NCBI RefSeq assembly: GCF_020400585.1
Contig: NZ_JAINVF010000024.1
Span: forward strand, 1 to 64,000
Reading direction: 5' to 3'
Length of the DNA: 64,000 nt
Origin: Streptomyces sp. NK08204
GTDB taxonomy: Bacteria; Actinomycetota; Actinomycetes; Streptomycetales; Streptomycetaceae
Below are positions 41,996 through 50,990 of this stretch, piece by piece (within the stretch, counting starts at the first letter, position 1; the number at the start of each line of letters is the position of its first letter). The notes beneath the pieces are model-generated. The model saw only the letters and a list, made by a program, of their open reading frames with translations. It searched no databases and was not told where the DNA came from. Position numbers and translations under genes: made by a program.

Positions 41996-42962
41996 GCAGG
42001 CACTCCCTCCAGAAGTGGCAGGCGCTGCCCCGCTCTTCGGAGACCGCGTACAGCGGAGGCTCGTCGGTGCGGCACACGTCCTGCGCCATCGGGCAGCGCG
42101 GGTGGAAGGCGCAGCCGGGCGGGATGTTCATGAGGTTCGGCGGCAGCCCCTTGATGGCGTACAGCTCCTGCCCCTTCTGGTCCAGGCGCGGGATCGACTC
42201 CAGCAGACCTCGGGTGTACGGGTGGGCGGGGTTCTTGTAGATGTCGTGGACGGGGGCCGACTCCACGATCCGCCCCGCGTACATCACGGCGATCCGGTCG
42301 GCGACGTCGGCGACGACACCGAGGTCGTGCGTGATCAGGATCAGCCCCATGCGGTACTCGCGCTGCAACTCGGCGAGCAGGTCCATGACCTGGGCCTGGA
42401 CGGTGACGTCCAGGGCGGTGGTCGGCTCGTCGGCGATGATGAGGGCCGGCTCCAGCGCCAGCGCCATGGCGATCATGATGCGCTGGCGCATGCCGCCGGA
42501 GAACTGGTGCGGGTAGTCCCGGACCCGCTGCGCGGCGCCCGGGATGCGCACCCGGTCCATCAGCTCGACCGCCCTGCCCCTGGCGTCCTTCTTCGACATC
42601 CCCCGGTGCACGACGAACATCTCGCCGAGCTGGTCGCCGACGGTCAGCACGGGGTTGAGGGCGGACAGCGCGTCCTGGAAGATCATCGCCATCCCGGCGC
42701 CCCGGATCCTCCGCCGTTCTTCCTCCTTCAGGGTGAGAAGGTCCTGTCCCTGGAACAGGACCCGCCCGCCGGTGATCCTCCCGGGCGGCATGTCGAGGAT
42801 CCCCATCACCGCCTGCGCGGTCACCGACTTCCCGGATCCCGACTCCCCGAGCACGGCGAGGGTCTCCCCCGCGTCCACGGCGTACGACACCCCGTTGACG
42901 GCCTTGGCGACCCCGTCCCGGGTCCGGAACTCCACGTGCAGATCCCGCACTTCGAGCAGCAC
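41988..42962 (-). CDS. Oligopeptide ABC importer ATPase (OppD/DppD type), cluster 1
   Basis: A 324-residue ATPase starting LLEVRDLHVEFRTRDGVAKAVNGVSY. Walker A GESGSGKSV, LKEEERRRIRGAGMAMIFQDALSALNP, signature FSGGMRQRIMIAMALAL, Walker B IIADEPTTALD. The C-terminal Cys-containing segment PPGCAFHPRCPMAQDVC is present. It lies 6 bp after the second permease gene and overlaps the OppF-type gene, so the operon is tightly packed. Confidence 0.92.
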   Translation of the reverse strand: MLLEVRDLHVEFRTRDGVAKAVNGVSYAVDAGETLAVLGESGSGKSVTAQAVMGILDMPPGRITGGRVLFQGQDLLTLKEEERRRIRGAGMAMIFQDALSALNPVLTVGDQLGEMFVVHRGMSKKDARGRAVELMDRVRIPGAAQRVRDYPHQFSGGMRQRIMIAMALALEPALIIADEPTTALDVTVQAQVMDLLAELQREYRMGLILITHDLGVVADVADRIAVMYAGRIVESAPVHDIYKNPAHPYTRGLLESIPRLDQKGQELYAIKGLPPNLMNIPPGCAFHPRCPMAQDVCRTDEPPLYAVSEERGSACHFWRECLRD

Positions 42963-42968
42963 GACCCG

Positions 42969-43949
42969 TCACCTCAACTTCGGATCGAGGGCGTCGCGGA
43001 CCGCGTCGCCGAGCATGATGAAGGCCAGGACCGTGATGGCCAGGGCTCCCGAGGGCCAGAGCAGCGCGTGGGGGGCGTTGCGGATGTAGGGGGAAGCCGC
43101 GGAGATGTCGATGCCCCAGGAGACGCTGGGCGGCTTCAGGCCGACGCCGAGGTAGGAGAGGGTCGCCTCCAGGGCGATGTAGGTGCCGAGCGCGATGGTC
43201 GCCACGACGATCACGGGGGCGACGGCGTTCGGGGCGATGTGGCGCAGCAGGATGCGGGAGTCGGCGGCGCCCAGGGCGCGGGCGGCCTGGACGTAGTCGT
43301 TCTGCTTGGCGGTGATGACCGACCCGCGTGCGATGCGGGCGATCTGCGGCCAGCCGAGGAGCACCATGACCCCGATGACCGGCCAGACCGTGTTGCTGGT
43401 CACCACGGAGAGGAGGACGAGGCCGCCGAGGACGACCGGGATGGCGAAGAAGATGTCGGTGACCCGGGACAGGACCGAGTCCCAGATCCCGCCGAAGTAG
43501 CCCGCGAGGCCGCCCAGGACCGACCCGAGCAGGGCGACGCCCAGGGTGGCGCACACGCCCACCGTGACGGACGTACGGGCCCCGTAGACGGTCCGTGTGT
43601 AGACGTCGCAGCCCTGGCCGTCGTAGCCGAAGGGATGGCCCGGCCCGGGGCCCTGCTGGGCCCTGGCGAGGTCGCACGTGAGGGGACTGCCGGAGGCGAT
43701 CGCCGAGGGCCACAGGGAGATGAAGACCAGGAAGAGGATGACGAGGGCGGAGATCAGGAAGACCGGGTCGCGGCGCAGGTCCCGCCATGCGTCGGACCAC
43801 AGCGAGCGGGGTTTGCCGGCCGGACCCGTGCCCTGTGGGCCCCCCGGTGTCTTACGCAGCGTCGTCGCCTCGCTCGCCGCCAGGTCCATGGCACCTCCCA
43901 TGCCGGTGCCGGCGATCGCCCCGTCGGGTTCGTGCGGCTGTTCACGCAT
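42969..43949 (-). CDS. Oligopeptide ABC importer permease (OppC/DppC type), cluster 1
   Basis: A 326-residue permease. A polar N-terminus precedes TM1 (DPVFLISALVILFLVFISLWP). The periplasmic loop GHPFGYDGQGCDVYTRTVYGARTSV is typical of DppC. The binding-protein-dependent transport domain contains the EAA-like loop YVQAARALGAADSRILLRHIAPN. It ends MLGDAVRDALDPKLR. Overlaps the first permease gene by 8 bp. Confidence 0.92.
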   Translation of the reverse strand: MREQPHEPDGAIAGTGMGGAMDLAASEATTLRKTPGGPQGTGPAGKPRSLWSDAWRDLRRDPVFLISALVILFLVFISLWPSAIASGSPLTCDLARAQQGPGPGHPFGYDGQGCDVYTRTVYGARTSVTVGVCATLGVALLGSVLGGLAGYFGGIWDSVLSRVTDIFFAIPVVLGGLVLLSVVTSNTVWPVIGVMVLLGWPQIARIARGSVITAKQNDYVQAARALGAADSRILLRHIAPNAVAPVIVVATIALGTYIALEATLSYLGVGLKPPSVSWGIDISAASPYIRNAPHALLWPSGALAITVLAFIMLGDAVRDALDPKLR

Positions 43950-44865
43950 AGCGGATCCTCGGGTCGAGTACGGCGTACAGGAGGTCGACGAGGAGGTTCG
44001 CGACCAGGAAGACGAGGACGAGGACCGTCACGAAGCCGACGACCGTCTGCGTGTTCTGCCGCAGGATGCCCTGGTACAGCTGGTAGCCGACGCCGTGGAT
44101 GTTGAAGATCCGCTCGGTGACGATCGCGCCGCCCATCAGCGCGCCGATGTCGGCGCCGATGAAGGTGACCACGGGGATCAGTGAGTTGCGCAGCAGGTGC
44201 CGGGTGACGACCCGGCGCCGGGGCAGGCCCTTGGCGATGGCCGTACGGACGTAGTCGGACCGTCTGTTCTCCGCGATGGAGGTGCGGGTGAGGCGGGTGA
44301 CGTAGGCGAGCGAGACGGAGGCCAGCACCAGTCCGGGCAGGATCAGCTCACCGAAGGCGGCGTCCGGGGACACGGAGGGTCTGATCCAGCCCCATTCGAC
44401 GCCGAGCAGCAGCTGGAGCAGCAGACCGGTGACGAAGGTGGGCACGGAGATCACGACCAGGGTGGTGAGCAGCACTCCGGTGTCGACGGGCCGGCCGCGC
44501 CGCAGGCCGGTCAGGACGCCGAGTGTGATGCCGATGACGATCTCGAAGAGGATGGCCACGACGGTCAGCCGGACGGTGACGGGAAACGCGGTCGACATCA
44601 GCTCGGTGACCTTCTGACCGTTGAACGCCGTACCGAAGTCCCCGGTGAAGACGTTCCCCATGTAGGTGAGGTACTGCTGCCAGACCGGCTTGTCCAAGCC
44701 GAACTCCCGCTTCAGCTGGGCGGCCGTCGCCGGGTCGCAGGCCCGCTCGCCGCACAGGCCCGCGATGGGGTCGCCCATCACGTTCACCATGAGGAAGATC
44801 AGCAGGGTGGACCCGACGAACACCGGGATCATCTGGAGCAGTCGCCGGACGACATAGCGCCCCAT
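43942..44865 (-). CDS. Oligopeptide ABC importer permease (OppB/DppB type), cluster 1
   Basis: A 307-residue permease with the family start MGRYVVRRLLQMIPVFVGSTLLIF and the conserved loop GDPIAGLCGERACDPATAAQLKREFGLDKP. Six helices; the EAA-type coupling loop is YVRTAIAKGLPRRRVVTRHLLRN. It ends LLYAVLDPRIRYA. It follows the binding-protein gene after 6 bp, so there is no intervening hairpin, unlike in the two BldK-order clusters. Confidence 0.92.
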   Translation of the reverse strand: MGRYVVRRLLQMIPVFVGSTLLIFLMVNVMGDPIAGLCGERACDPATAAQLKREFGLDKPVWQQYLTYMGNVFTGDFGTAFNGQKVTELMSTAFPVTVRLTVVAILFEIVIGITLGVLTGLRRGRPVDTGVLLTTLVVISVPTFVTGLLLQLLLGVEWGWIRPSVSPDAAFGELILPGLVLASVSLAYVTRLTRTSIAENRRSDYVRTAIAKGLPRRRVVTRHLLRNSLIPVVTFIGADIGALMGGAIVTERIFNIHGVGYQLYQGILRQNTQTVVGFVTVLVLVFLVANLLVDLLYAVLDPRIRYA

Positions 44866-44871
44866 GGCGGC

Positions 44872-46506
44872 TCAGCCGACCTTGATCTCGTTGTAGACGG
44901 GGACGCTGAACGGGTTGAGGGCCACGTCGGACAGGCGCTGGGAGTAGCCCGCGCTGCCGTTCTGGTACCAGAGCGGGATGGCCGCCATGTTGTCCCGGAC
45001 GACCTCCTCGGCCTTCTGGAAGCCGGTGACGGCCTTGGCGGTGTCGGTCTCGGCGTTGGCGTTGTCGACGAGCTCGTCGAACTTCTTGTCGGACCACTTG
45101 CCGTCGTTGGAGGAGGCGTTGGTGTAGTAGAGCGGCTGGAGGAAGTTCTGGATGAGTGGGTAGTCCATCTGCCAGCCCGCCCGGAACGGGCCCTTCATCC
45201 TGTGCTGGCCGATCTGGTTGCGGAAGTCGGCGAAGGTGCCCACGGGGTTGCCGACGCAGGCCCGGTCGTTGCCGAGGGCGTTGTTGATGGAGTGGCACAC
45301 GGCGTCCACCCACTCCTTGTGCGAGCCCGTGTCCGCGTTGTACGTGATCTTGACCTGGCCGCCGGGGATGCCGCCGCCCTCCCGGATCAGCTTCCTGGCC
45401 TCGGTGGGGTTGTGCTCGCAGGCCTTGCCGCACAGGCCGGCCTTGTAGCCGCCCTGTGTGCCGAGCACCGGGGAGGTCCAGTCGGTGGCGGGGGTGCGGG
45501 TCTTGTTGAAGATCGTGTCGGTGATCTGCTTGCGGTCGATGGCCATGGACAGACCGGTGCGGACCTTCTCCGAGCCCGGCTTGTTCCACGCCTTGTCGTA
45601 GTAGGGGAAGGCGAGGGTCTGGATGATGCCGGCCGGGGTGTTGATGTAGCGGTCGCCCAGGTCGTTCCTGACGTTCTTCAGCTGGGCCGCGGGCACGTCG
45701 TCGACGAGGTCGAGGTTGCCGGCCATCAGGTCCGTGTAGGCGGTGTTGCTGTCGGTGTACACCTTCAGTGTCACGCCGCCGTTGCGCGGCTTGTCGTCGC
45801 CGGGGTAGCCGTCCCACTTCTTCAGGGACATCTGGGAGCCCTTCGTATAGGACTCGATGGTGTACGGGCCGTCGCCGACGGGCTTCTTCAGCCAGCCCGC
45901 GTGGTCGGTGAAGAAGGCGCGGGGCAGCGGGGCGAAGGCGGCGTAGCCGAGAGTGTCCGGGAAGCCGGAGAACTTCTGGTTGAGCCTGACGGTGAAGGTG
46001 CGGGCGTCCACGACCTTCAGCCCGGACAGGGTGTCGGCGCTCTGGGTGCCGTTGTCGGGGTGGACCTTGTCGTAACCGTCGATGTAACCGAAGAAGTAGG
46101 CGTTCTTCTGGTTGTTCTTCAGGCTCGCCCCGTAGTTCCAGGCGTCCACGAAGGAGCCGGCGGTCACCTTCTCGCCGTTGGAGAAGGTCCAGCCGTCCTT
46201 GAGTCTGACGGTGAAGTTCTTCGAGTCCTTGGTGTCGATGGACTCGGCGAGCATGTTCTGGGCCTTGCCGGTCTTCGGGTCGTACTTCTTCAGCCCCCGG
46301 AAGACCATGTCGAGGACCTTGCCGCCCTGCACCTCGTTGGTGTTGGCCGGCTCCAGCGGGTTCTGCGGGTCGCCCCAGGAGGCGCTCAGCACCGCTGTGC
46401 CGTTTCCGCCGCCGCTGCTCGAACCGCCGCCCCCGCCGCAGCCCGTGGCGGCGAACGCCACCGCCACCGCGCCGGCGGCCCACCGGGCGTGCGTGATTCC
46501 CCGCAT
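44872..46506 (-). CDS. Oligopeptide-binding lipoprotein, cluster 1
   Basis: A 544-residue SBP family 5 lipoprotein. The signal peptide (MRGITHARWAAGAVAVAFAA) ends at TGC, with Cys24 as the probable lipidated residue. A Gly/Ser linker follows. Family features are LNQKFSGFPDTLGYAAFAPLP, GDGPYTIESYTKGSQMSLKKW and the C-terminal NASSNDGKWSDKKFDELVDNA. ATG 46506 has GAGGAGG 8 bp upstream; the open frame upstream is not conserved. It captures peptides outside the membrane for the four downstream subunits. In S. coelicolor an importer of this order lies next to bldK, as I recall (SCO5117-5121). Confidence 0.9.
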   Translation of the reverse strand: MRGITHARWAAGAVAVAFAATGCGGGGGSSSGGGNGTAVLSASWGDPQNPLEPANTNEVQGGKVLDMVFRGLKKYDPKTGKAQNMLAESIDTKDSKNFTVRLKDGWTFSNGEKVTAGSFVDAWNYGASLKNNQKNAYFFGYIDGYDKVHPDNGTQSADTLSGLKVVDARTFTVRLNQKFSGFPDTLGYAAFAPLPRAFFTDHAGWLKKPVGDGPYTIESYTKGSQMSLKKWDGYPGDDKPRNGGVTLKVYTDSNTAYTDLMAGNLDLVDDVPAAQLKNVRNDLGDRYINTPAGIIQTLAFPYYDKAWNKPGSEKVRTGLSMAIDRKQITDTIFNKTRTPATDWTSPVLGTQGGYKAGLCGKACEHNPTEARKLIREGGGIPGGQVKITYNADTGSHKEWVDAVCHSINNALGNDRACVGNPVGTFADFRNQIGQHRMKGPFRAGWQMDYPLIQNFLQPLYYTNASSNDGKWSDKKFDELVDNANAETDTAKAVTGFQKAEEVVRDNMAAIPLWYQNGSAGYSQRLSDVALNPFSVPVYNEIKVG

Positions 46507-46977
46507 GGCGTGCCTCCTCGTGATGAATGACCCGTTACCGGTCAATATCCGGTCACAGGGGGCATGGCGCATGCCCGGGGCCCGATTGGGGGGCCTTTAG
46601 GGGGACACGTCATCCGAATGCGGGCGGCCGTCCGGGCGGACCTTGTGGATCTTGCATCCGAGGCGCAATGGATCTCCGCGTAACGATGCCGAAACGTTGG
46701 ATTCGGACGTGGCGTTGTACGCATTTCGACACGTCACCGTCCGCATATCGAACTCATTGACCGATATGCCCCGTAAGTCCGATGTGAAGCACGAATTGAT
46801 TACAGGGCCCTACCTGCGTAGATACGGAATGGTCAAGTGATGATCAAGAAGGTAAAGAGCAGACCAAGTCGACCGAGAATTTATTGACCTTGAATGAATT
46901 GCGTTGAAAAAGTCCGGCGTAGCCCGTAGGGGAGCGCCCTGCGGAGTCATCAGACCCTCCCTTGGGCCAGGAGCACC
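46507..46977. other. Divergent promoter region between importer clusters 1 and 2
   Basis: These 471 bp are much less GC-rich than coding DNA (46680-46930 especially) and must hold the promoters of both divergent importers. TTGACC occurs near 46888 on the plus strand without a clear -10. A 15-codon basic ORF at 46840-46887 (MIKKVKSRPSRPRIY) has no good ribosome binding site. No RNA gene was recognised. Confidence 0.5.
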
Positions 46978-48003
46978 ATGACCCCCCCAACTTCATCTGC
47001 GGCTGCCCCGCTTGAGGTCACCGACGAGACCGTAGAGAAGACGACCTCTTCTCCCGGCTCGAAGGGCAACGAGAGCAGGTCCCCGGGACAGCTGGCTTGG
47101 CGCCGTTTCAAGCGGGACCGCACGGGCGTGATCTCGGCGATCATCGTGATCGCGTTCTTCGTGATCGCGCTGGCAGCGCCGCTCATCGCGAAGCTGTACG
47201 GCAAGGACCCGTACACCACCTACGGCATGAACAACGGCCTGATGGCTGACAACGGCCTCCCGATAGGTGCCAACGGCGGTATCTCCAGCGACTACTGGTT
47301 CGGCCTCGACCCGCAGCTCGGCCGTGACGTCTTCACGTTCCTGCTGTACGGGATCCGCAACTCGCTGCTGATCGCCACCGCGATCACCATCCTCGCCATG
47401 CTCGTCGGTGTGGTCATCGGTGTCACCGCCGGCTATGTGGGCGGCAAGACGGACTGGTTCCTCGGCCGGGTCATCGACATCCTGCTCGCCTTCCCGCAGC
47501 AGCTGTTCTTCGTGGCCTTCACGCCTGTGGTCCTGGCCCTGTTCGTGGCCCCGGACGAGAACACGCCGACCTGGCTCATCGTGGTCTCCCTGGTCTCGCT
47601 GCTGACCGTCTTCGGCTGGGCCTCCATCGCCCGGCTGCTGCGCGGCCAGGTGCTGGCCCTGCGCGAGAGGGAGTTCGTCGAGGCCGCCAAGGTCACGGGT
47701 GCGTCTCCGGCACGCATCATCTTCAAGGAGCTGCTGCCCAACCTGTGGACACCGATCCTGATCCAGGGCACGCTCCTGCTCCCGACGATGGTCACCACGG
47801 AAGCGGGTCTCGCCTTCCTCGGCGTCGGTATGTCGGACCCGACCCCCGACTGGGGCGTCATGATCGGGTATGCCGCCCAGTTCTACCAGAACGACCTCAC
47901 CTTCCTGTGCTTCCCCGGCATCGCGATGGTGGTCTTCGTCCTGGCGTTCAACCTCCTCGGTGACTCGGTGCGCGACGCGCTCGACCCGAAGACCAAGCGC
48001 TGA
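46978..48003 (+). CDS. BldKA-like oligopeptide permease (OppC type), cluster 2
   Basis: A 341-residue permease, first gene of a plus-strand operon with the BldK order. Start ATG 46978 has CAGGAG upstream. A polar N-terminus leads to SPGQLAWRRFKRDRTGVISAIIVIAFFVIALAAPLIAKLYGKDPY, then the loop GGISSDYWFGLDPQLGRDVF. The coupling loop FVEAAKVTGASPARIIFKELLPN is conserved, and the protein ends LGDSVRDALDPKTKR. The same landmarks occur in the typA-linked permease at 62332-63366. Confidence 0.9.
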   Translation: MTPPTSSAAAPLEVTDETVEKTTSSPGSKGNESRSPGQLAWRRFKRDRTGVISAIIVIAFFVIALAAPLIAKLYGKDPYTTYGMNNGLMADNGLPIGANGGISSDYWFGLDPQLGRDVFTFLLYGIRNSLLIATAITILAMLVGVVIGVTAGYVGGKTDWFLGRVIDILLAFPQQLFFVAFTPVVLALFVAPDENTPTWLIVVSLVSLLTVFGWASIARLLRGQVLALREREFVEAAKVTGASPARIIFKELLPNLWTPILIQGTLLLPTMVTTEAGLAFLGVGMSDPTPDWGVMIGYAAQFYQNDLTFLCFPGIAMVVFVLAFNLLGDSVRDALDPKTKR

Positions 48004-48082
48004 TCCCGGCTCTCTTCAGGACCACGGCAAGCATGCCGGGGTGCCGGATCTGTCTCATCAACTCACTTCAAGGCAGGATGCG

Positions 48083-49846
48083 ATGTCCTTCTCGCGCAGA
48101 AACTTCCTGATAGCCACCGGTGTTGCCGCTGCCTCCGGCTCCGTGCTGACCGCGTGCAGCAGCAGCAACTCCAGCAGCGGCAACAAGACCGGCAAGCAGG
48201 AAGCGGCCAAGGCCCACACGACCACCGTCAAGATCGGTACGGCGGAGGACTCCAAGGGCCCGGCTCCGGAGGTCACCGGTGCCAAGAAGGGCGGCAAGGT
48301 CTCCCTGCTGAACGACGACGACTTCTCGCACCTCGACCCGCAGCGCGTCTACTACGCCTGGAACTCGCTGGCCGCGGTCGTCCTCTCCCGCACCCTGACC
48401 GGCTACAAGGTCGCCGACGACGGCTCCATGACCCTGGTCGGCGACCTCGCCACCGACACGGGCACCATGAAGGACGGCGGCAAGACCTGGTCCTTCACCC
48501 TGAAGGACGGCATCAAGTGGGAGGACGGCTCCGACGTCACCGTCGACGACGTCCGCCACGGCTTCGAGCGTGCCTTCGCCAACTTCATCACCGAGGGCGC
48601 CTCGTACGTCCAGAACTGGCTGGTGGGCTCGCAGGACTACCGCAAGTCGTACCCCGGTCCCTTCAAGGGCAAGCACCTGAAGTCGATCGTGACGAGCGGG
48701 AAGACCGTCACCTTCCACCTCTCCGAGGCGCGTCCGGACTTCAACTACGTCCTCGCGATGCACTCCTACGCGCCGACCCCGGTGAAGCACGACACCAAGC
48801 AGGACTACGACAAGAAGCCGTTCTCCAACGGTCCTTACAAGATCAAGTCGCACACCACCGACAAGTCGATGGTGCTGGTCCGCAACGAGCACTGGGACCC
48901 GAACACGGACCCGATCCGCAACGCCTACCCGGACGAGTTCGACTTCACCTTCGGCATCGAGCAGGCCACCGCGGCCGACCGTCTGATCGCCGATGTCGGC
49001 CCGGACCAGTACGCCGTCTCCTGGCGCACCGTTCCGCAGGAGAAGGTCATGCAGGCCACCGCCAAGGCCAAGGACCGTCTCTTCGAGGACCTGAGCAGCG
49101 GCACCAGCGTCTACTGGATCAACCAGACCCGCATCACGGACATCAAGGTCCGCGAGGCCATCATCCGTGCCTGGCCGACCGCCGGCATCCGCCAGCTGCA
49201 GGGTGGCGAGCACCGCGGTGACTACGCGACCGGCATCATGAGCCCGCTGGTCGCCGGTTACAAGGCGCAGGACGTCTGGGGCAAGCTGGCGAAGCCCGCC
49301 GGTGACCCGGCGGCGGCGAAGGCGATCCTGAAGAAGGCCGGCAAGCTCGGCACCAAGATCGTCTACGCGTACCAGAACGACCCGACCCAGGCGAAGATCA
49401 AGGTCATCGTCGAGAACGCCCTGAAGGCGGCCGGCTTCGAGGTCGTCACCAAGGGCATCGACTCCACCACCTGGTACGACCAGGTCGGCAAGATCGACAA
49501 CCAGTACGACATCTACTGGGGTGGCTGGTCCGCCGACTGGCCGACCGGTTTCTCGGTCTTCCAGCCGCTGTTCCAGGGCGACCAGATCCGCGACGAGGGC
49601 ACCAACTACTGCCACCTGAAGAACGCCGACGTCGACGCCGCCATCAAGGCCGCGACGGCGGAGACGGACCAGAACAAGGCCAACGAGATGTGGGCCGCTC
49701 TGGACAAGCAGGTCACCGCGCTGGGCGCGTTCATCCCGGACGTGTACATGAAGCGCCTGTACATCCACGGCTCGAAGCTCGGCAACGTGAAGATGGACCC
49801 GAACTTCGACGGCTGCATGCTCTACAAGATGTACGTCAAGGCCTGA
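48083..49846 (+). CDS. BldKB-like oligopeptide-binding lipoprotein with Tat-type signal, cluster 2
   Basis: A 587-residue SBP family 5 protein. The N-terminus MSFSRRNFLIATGVAAASGS has a twin-arginine motif (SRRNFL) and the lipobox VLTAC near residue 25. It therefore looks like a Tat-exported lipoprotein. Mature features are PAPEVTGAKKGGKVSLLNDDDFSHLDP, DGIKWEDGSDVTVDDVRHGFERAF and FSNGPYKIKSHTTDKSMVLVRN. ATG 48083 follows AAGGCAGGATG. The paralogue in cluster 3 has no twin arginine. A strong hairpin follows the stop. Confidence 0.9.
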   Translation: MSFSRRNFLIATGVAAASGSVLTACSSSNSSSGNKTGKQEAAKAHTTTVKIGTAEDSKGPAPEVTGAKKGGKVSLLNDDDFSHLDPQRVYYAWNSLAAVVLSRTLTGYKVADDGSMTLVGDLATDTGTMKDGGKTWSFTLKDGIKWEDGSDVTVDDVRHGFERAFANFITEGASYVQNWLVGSQDYRKSYPGPFKGKHLKSIVTSGKTVTFHLSEARPDFNYVLAMHSYAPTPVKHDTKQDYDKKPFSNGPYKIKSHTTDKSMVLVRNEHWDPNTDPIRNAYPDEFDFTFGIEQATAADRLIADVGPDQYAVSWRTVPQEKVMQATAKAKDRLFEDLSSGTSVYWINQTRITDIKVREAIIRAWPTAGIRQLQGGEHRGDYATGIMSPLVAGYKAQDVWGKLAKPAGDPAAAKAILKKAGKLGTKIVYAYQNDPTQAKIKVIVENALKAAGFEVVTKGIDSTTWYDQVGKIDNQYDIYWGGWSADWPTGFSVFQPLFQGDQIRDEGTNYCHLKNADVDAAIKAATAETDQNKANEMWAALDKQVTALGAFIPDVYMKRLYIHGSKLGNVKMDPNFDGCMLYKMYVKA

Positions 49847-49855
49847 TCCAACCCT

Positions 49856-49889
49856 GAGAGGTGGGGCGGCGACCTGCCGCCCCACCCTC
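49856..49889 (+). terminator. Intercistronic hairpin after the cluster-2 binding-protein gene
   Basis: GGTGGGGCGGC (49860-49870) pairs with GCCGCCCCACC (49876-49886), and GAG/CTC extends the stem past a 1-nt bulge. It lies 9 bp after the binding-protein stop and 77 bp before the next permease start. It could be a partial terminator or a 3' RNA-stabiliser. Confidence 0.75.
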
Positions 49890-49965
49890 GGCTCGTCCAC
49901 CGGGCCTCCGGTCACCCCGGCCCGGCCCGTTCCGTTCGACGGCCCTCCCAGGAAAGCCAACCCCC

Positions 49966-50940
49966 ATGCTTCGCTTCCTCGTCCGCCGACTCTTCGGCGC
50001 CGCGATCACGCTGCTGATCATCAGCGCGGTCACGTTCATGCTCTTCTACGCGGTGCCGCGCGATCCGGCTCGTATCGCCTGCGGCAAGGTCTGCACGCCG
50101 GAGACGCTCGACGTGATCCGGCACAACATGGGAATTTCAGACCCGCTGCCCGTCCAGTACTGGCACTGGCTGTCGGCGATCTTCATGGGCCGCGACTACG
50201 CCGGCTTCGGCCACTGCAACGCCCCGTGCCTGGGCTACTCGTTCATCAACCGCCAGCCCGTCCTCGGCACGGTCTGGGACCGCTTCCCGACGACGTTCTC
50301 CCTGGCCATCGGTTCCGCGGTCGTCTTCCTCATCTTCGGCATCGGCATGCTCGCCGCCGTGAAGCAGGGCAAGGCCGTCGACAAGATCGCCAGCTCCTCC
50401 TCGCTGATCGCCTCGTCGATGCAGATCTACTTCGTCGGCCCGGTCGCCCTGTACTTCCTCGTGTACCAGTGGCAGCTGCTGGACCAGCCCTCGTACACCC
50501 CCTTCAGCGACGACCCGGCTGCCTGGTTCAACGGGCTGCTCGTGCCCTGGCTGGTCCTGGCGCTGATCTGGACCGCCAACTACACCCGTATGACCCGCTC
50601 CCAGCTGGTCGAGACGCTGAGCGAGGACTACGTCCGCACCGCCCGCGCCAAGGGCATGTCCAGCCGTAACGTCTTCTTCCGCTTCGCCTGGCGCGGCGCG
50701 ATGGGCCCGATCGTCACCATCTTCGGTATCGACATGGGTGTCCTGCTCGGTGGCGCGATGATCACCGAGAAGACCTTCAGCCTCCAGGGCCTCGGCATGC
50801 TCGCGGTGAAGTCGGTGCTGACGAACGACCTCCCGATGCTCCTCGGCGTCATGATCATCACCGCGGCCTTCGTGGTGATCGCCAACATCATCGTCGACGC
50901 CGTCTACGCCCTGATCGACCCGCGGATCCGGCTCGCCTGA
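49966..50940 (+). CDS. BldKC-like oligopeptide permease (OppB type), cluster 2
   Basis: A 324-residue permease starting MLRFLVRRLFGAAITLLIIS. A two-Cys loop (IACGKVCTPETLDVIRHNMGI) and a further Cys pair (GHCNAPCLGYSF) lie outside the membrane and are shared with cluster 3. The coupling loop is YVRTARAKGMSSRNVFFRFAWRG. It ends VYALIDPRIRLA. ATG 49966 starts just before the first helix; the frame upstream is open but includes the intercistronic hairpin. Confidence 0.9.
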   Translation: MLRFLVRRLFGAAITLLIISAVTFMLFYAVPRDPARIACGKVCTPETLDVIRHNMGISDPLPVQYWHWLSAIFMGRDYAGFGHCNAPCLGYSFINRQPVLGTVWDRFPTTFSLAIGSAVVFLIFGIGMLAAVKQGKAVDKIASSSSLIASSMQIYFVGPVALYFLVYQWQLLDQPSYTPFSDDPAAWFNGLLVPWLVLALIWTANYTRMTRSQLVETLSEDYVRTARAKGMSSRNVFFRFAWRGAMGPIVTIFGIDMGVLLGGAMITEKTFSLQGLGMLAVKSVLTNDLPMLLGVMIITAAFVVIANIIVDAVYALIDPRIRLA

Positions 50941-50990
50941 CCCCGCCCCTCCACCAGCTACCCCGCATCACCCCCCTCTGGAGCGTCCCC

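Noticed and set aside
41958..46530. Plus-strand open frames of 715 and 777 codons opposite importer cluster 1
   Set aside because: They mirror the high-GC third positions of the real minus-strand ABC genes and encode His/Gly/Asp/Val-rich nonsense without domains.
46840..46887. Basic 15-codon ORF upstream of importer cluster 2
   Set aside because: Poor ribosome binding site and no paired regulatory structure; likely chance in an AT-rich leader.
48068..49960. 630-codon minus-strand frame opposite the cluster-2 binding protein
   Set aside because: Antisense shadow of a clear lipoprotein gene; low-complexity Val/Asp/Gly/Arg product.
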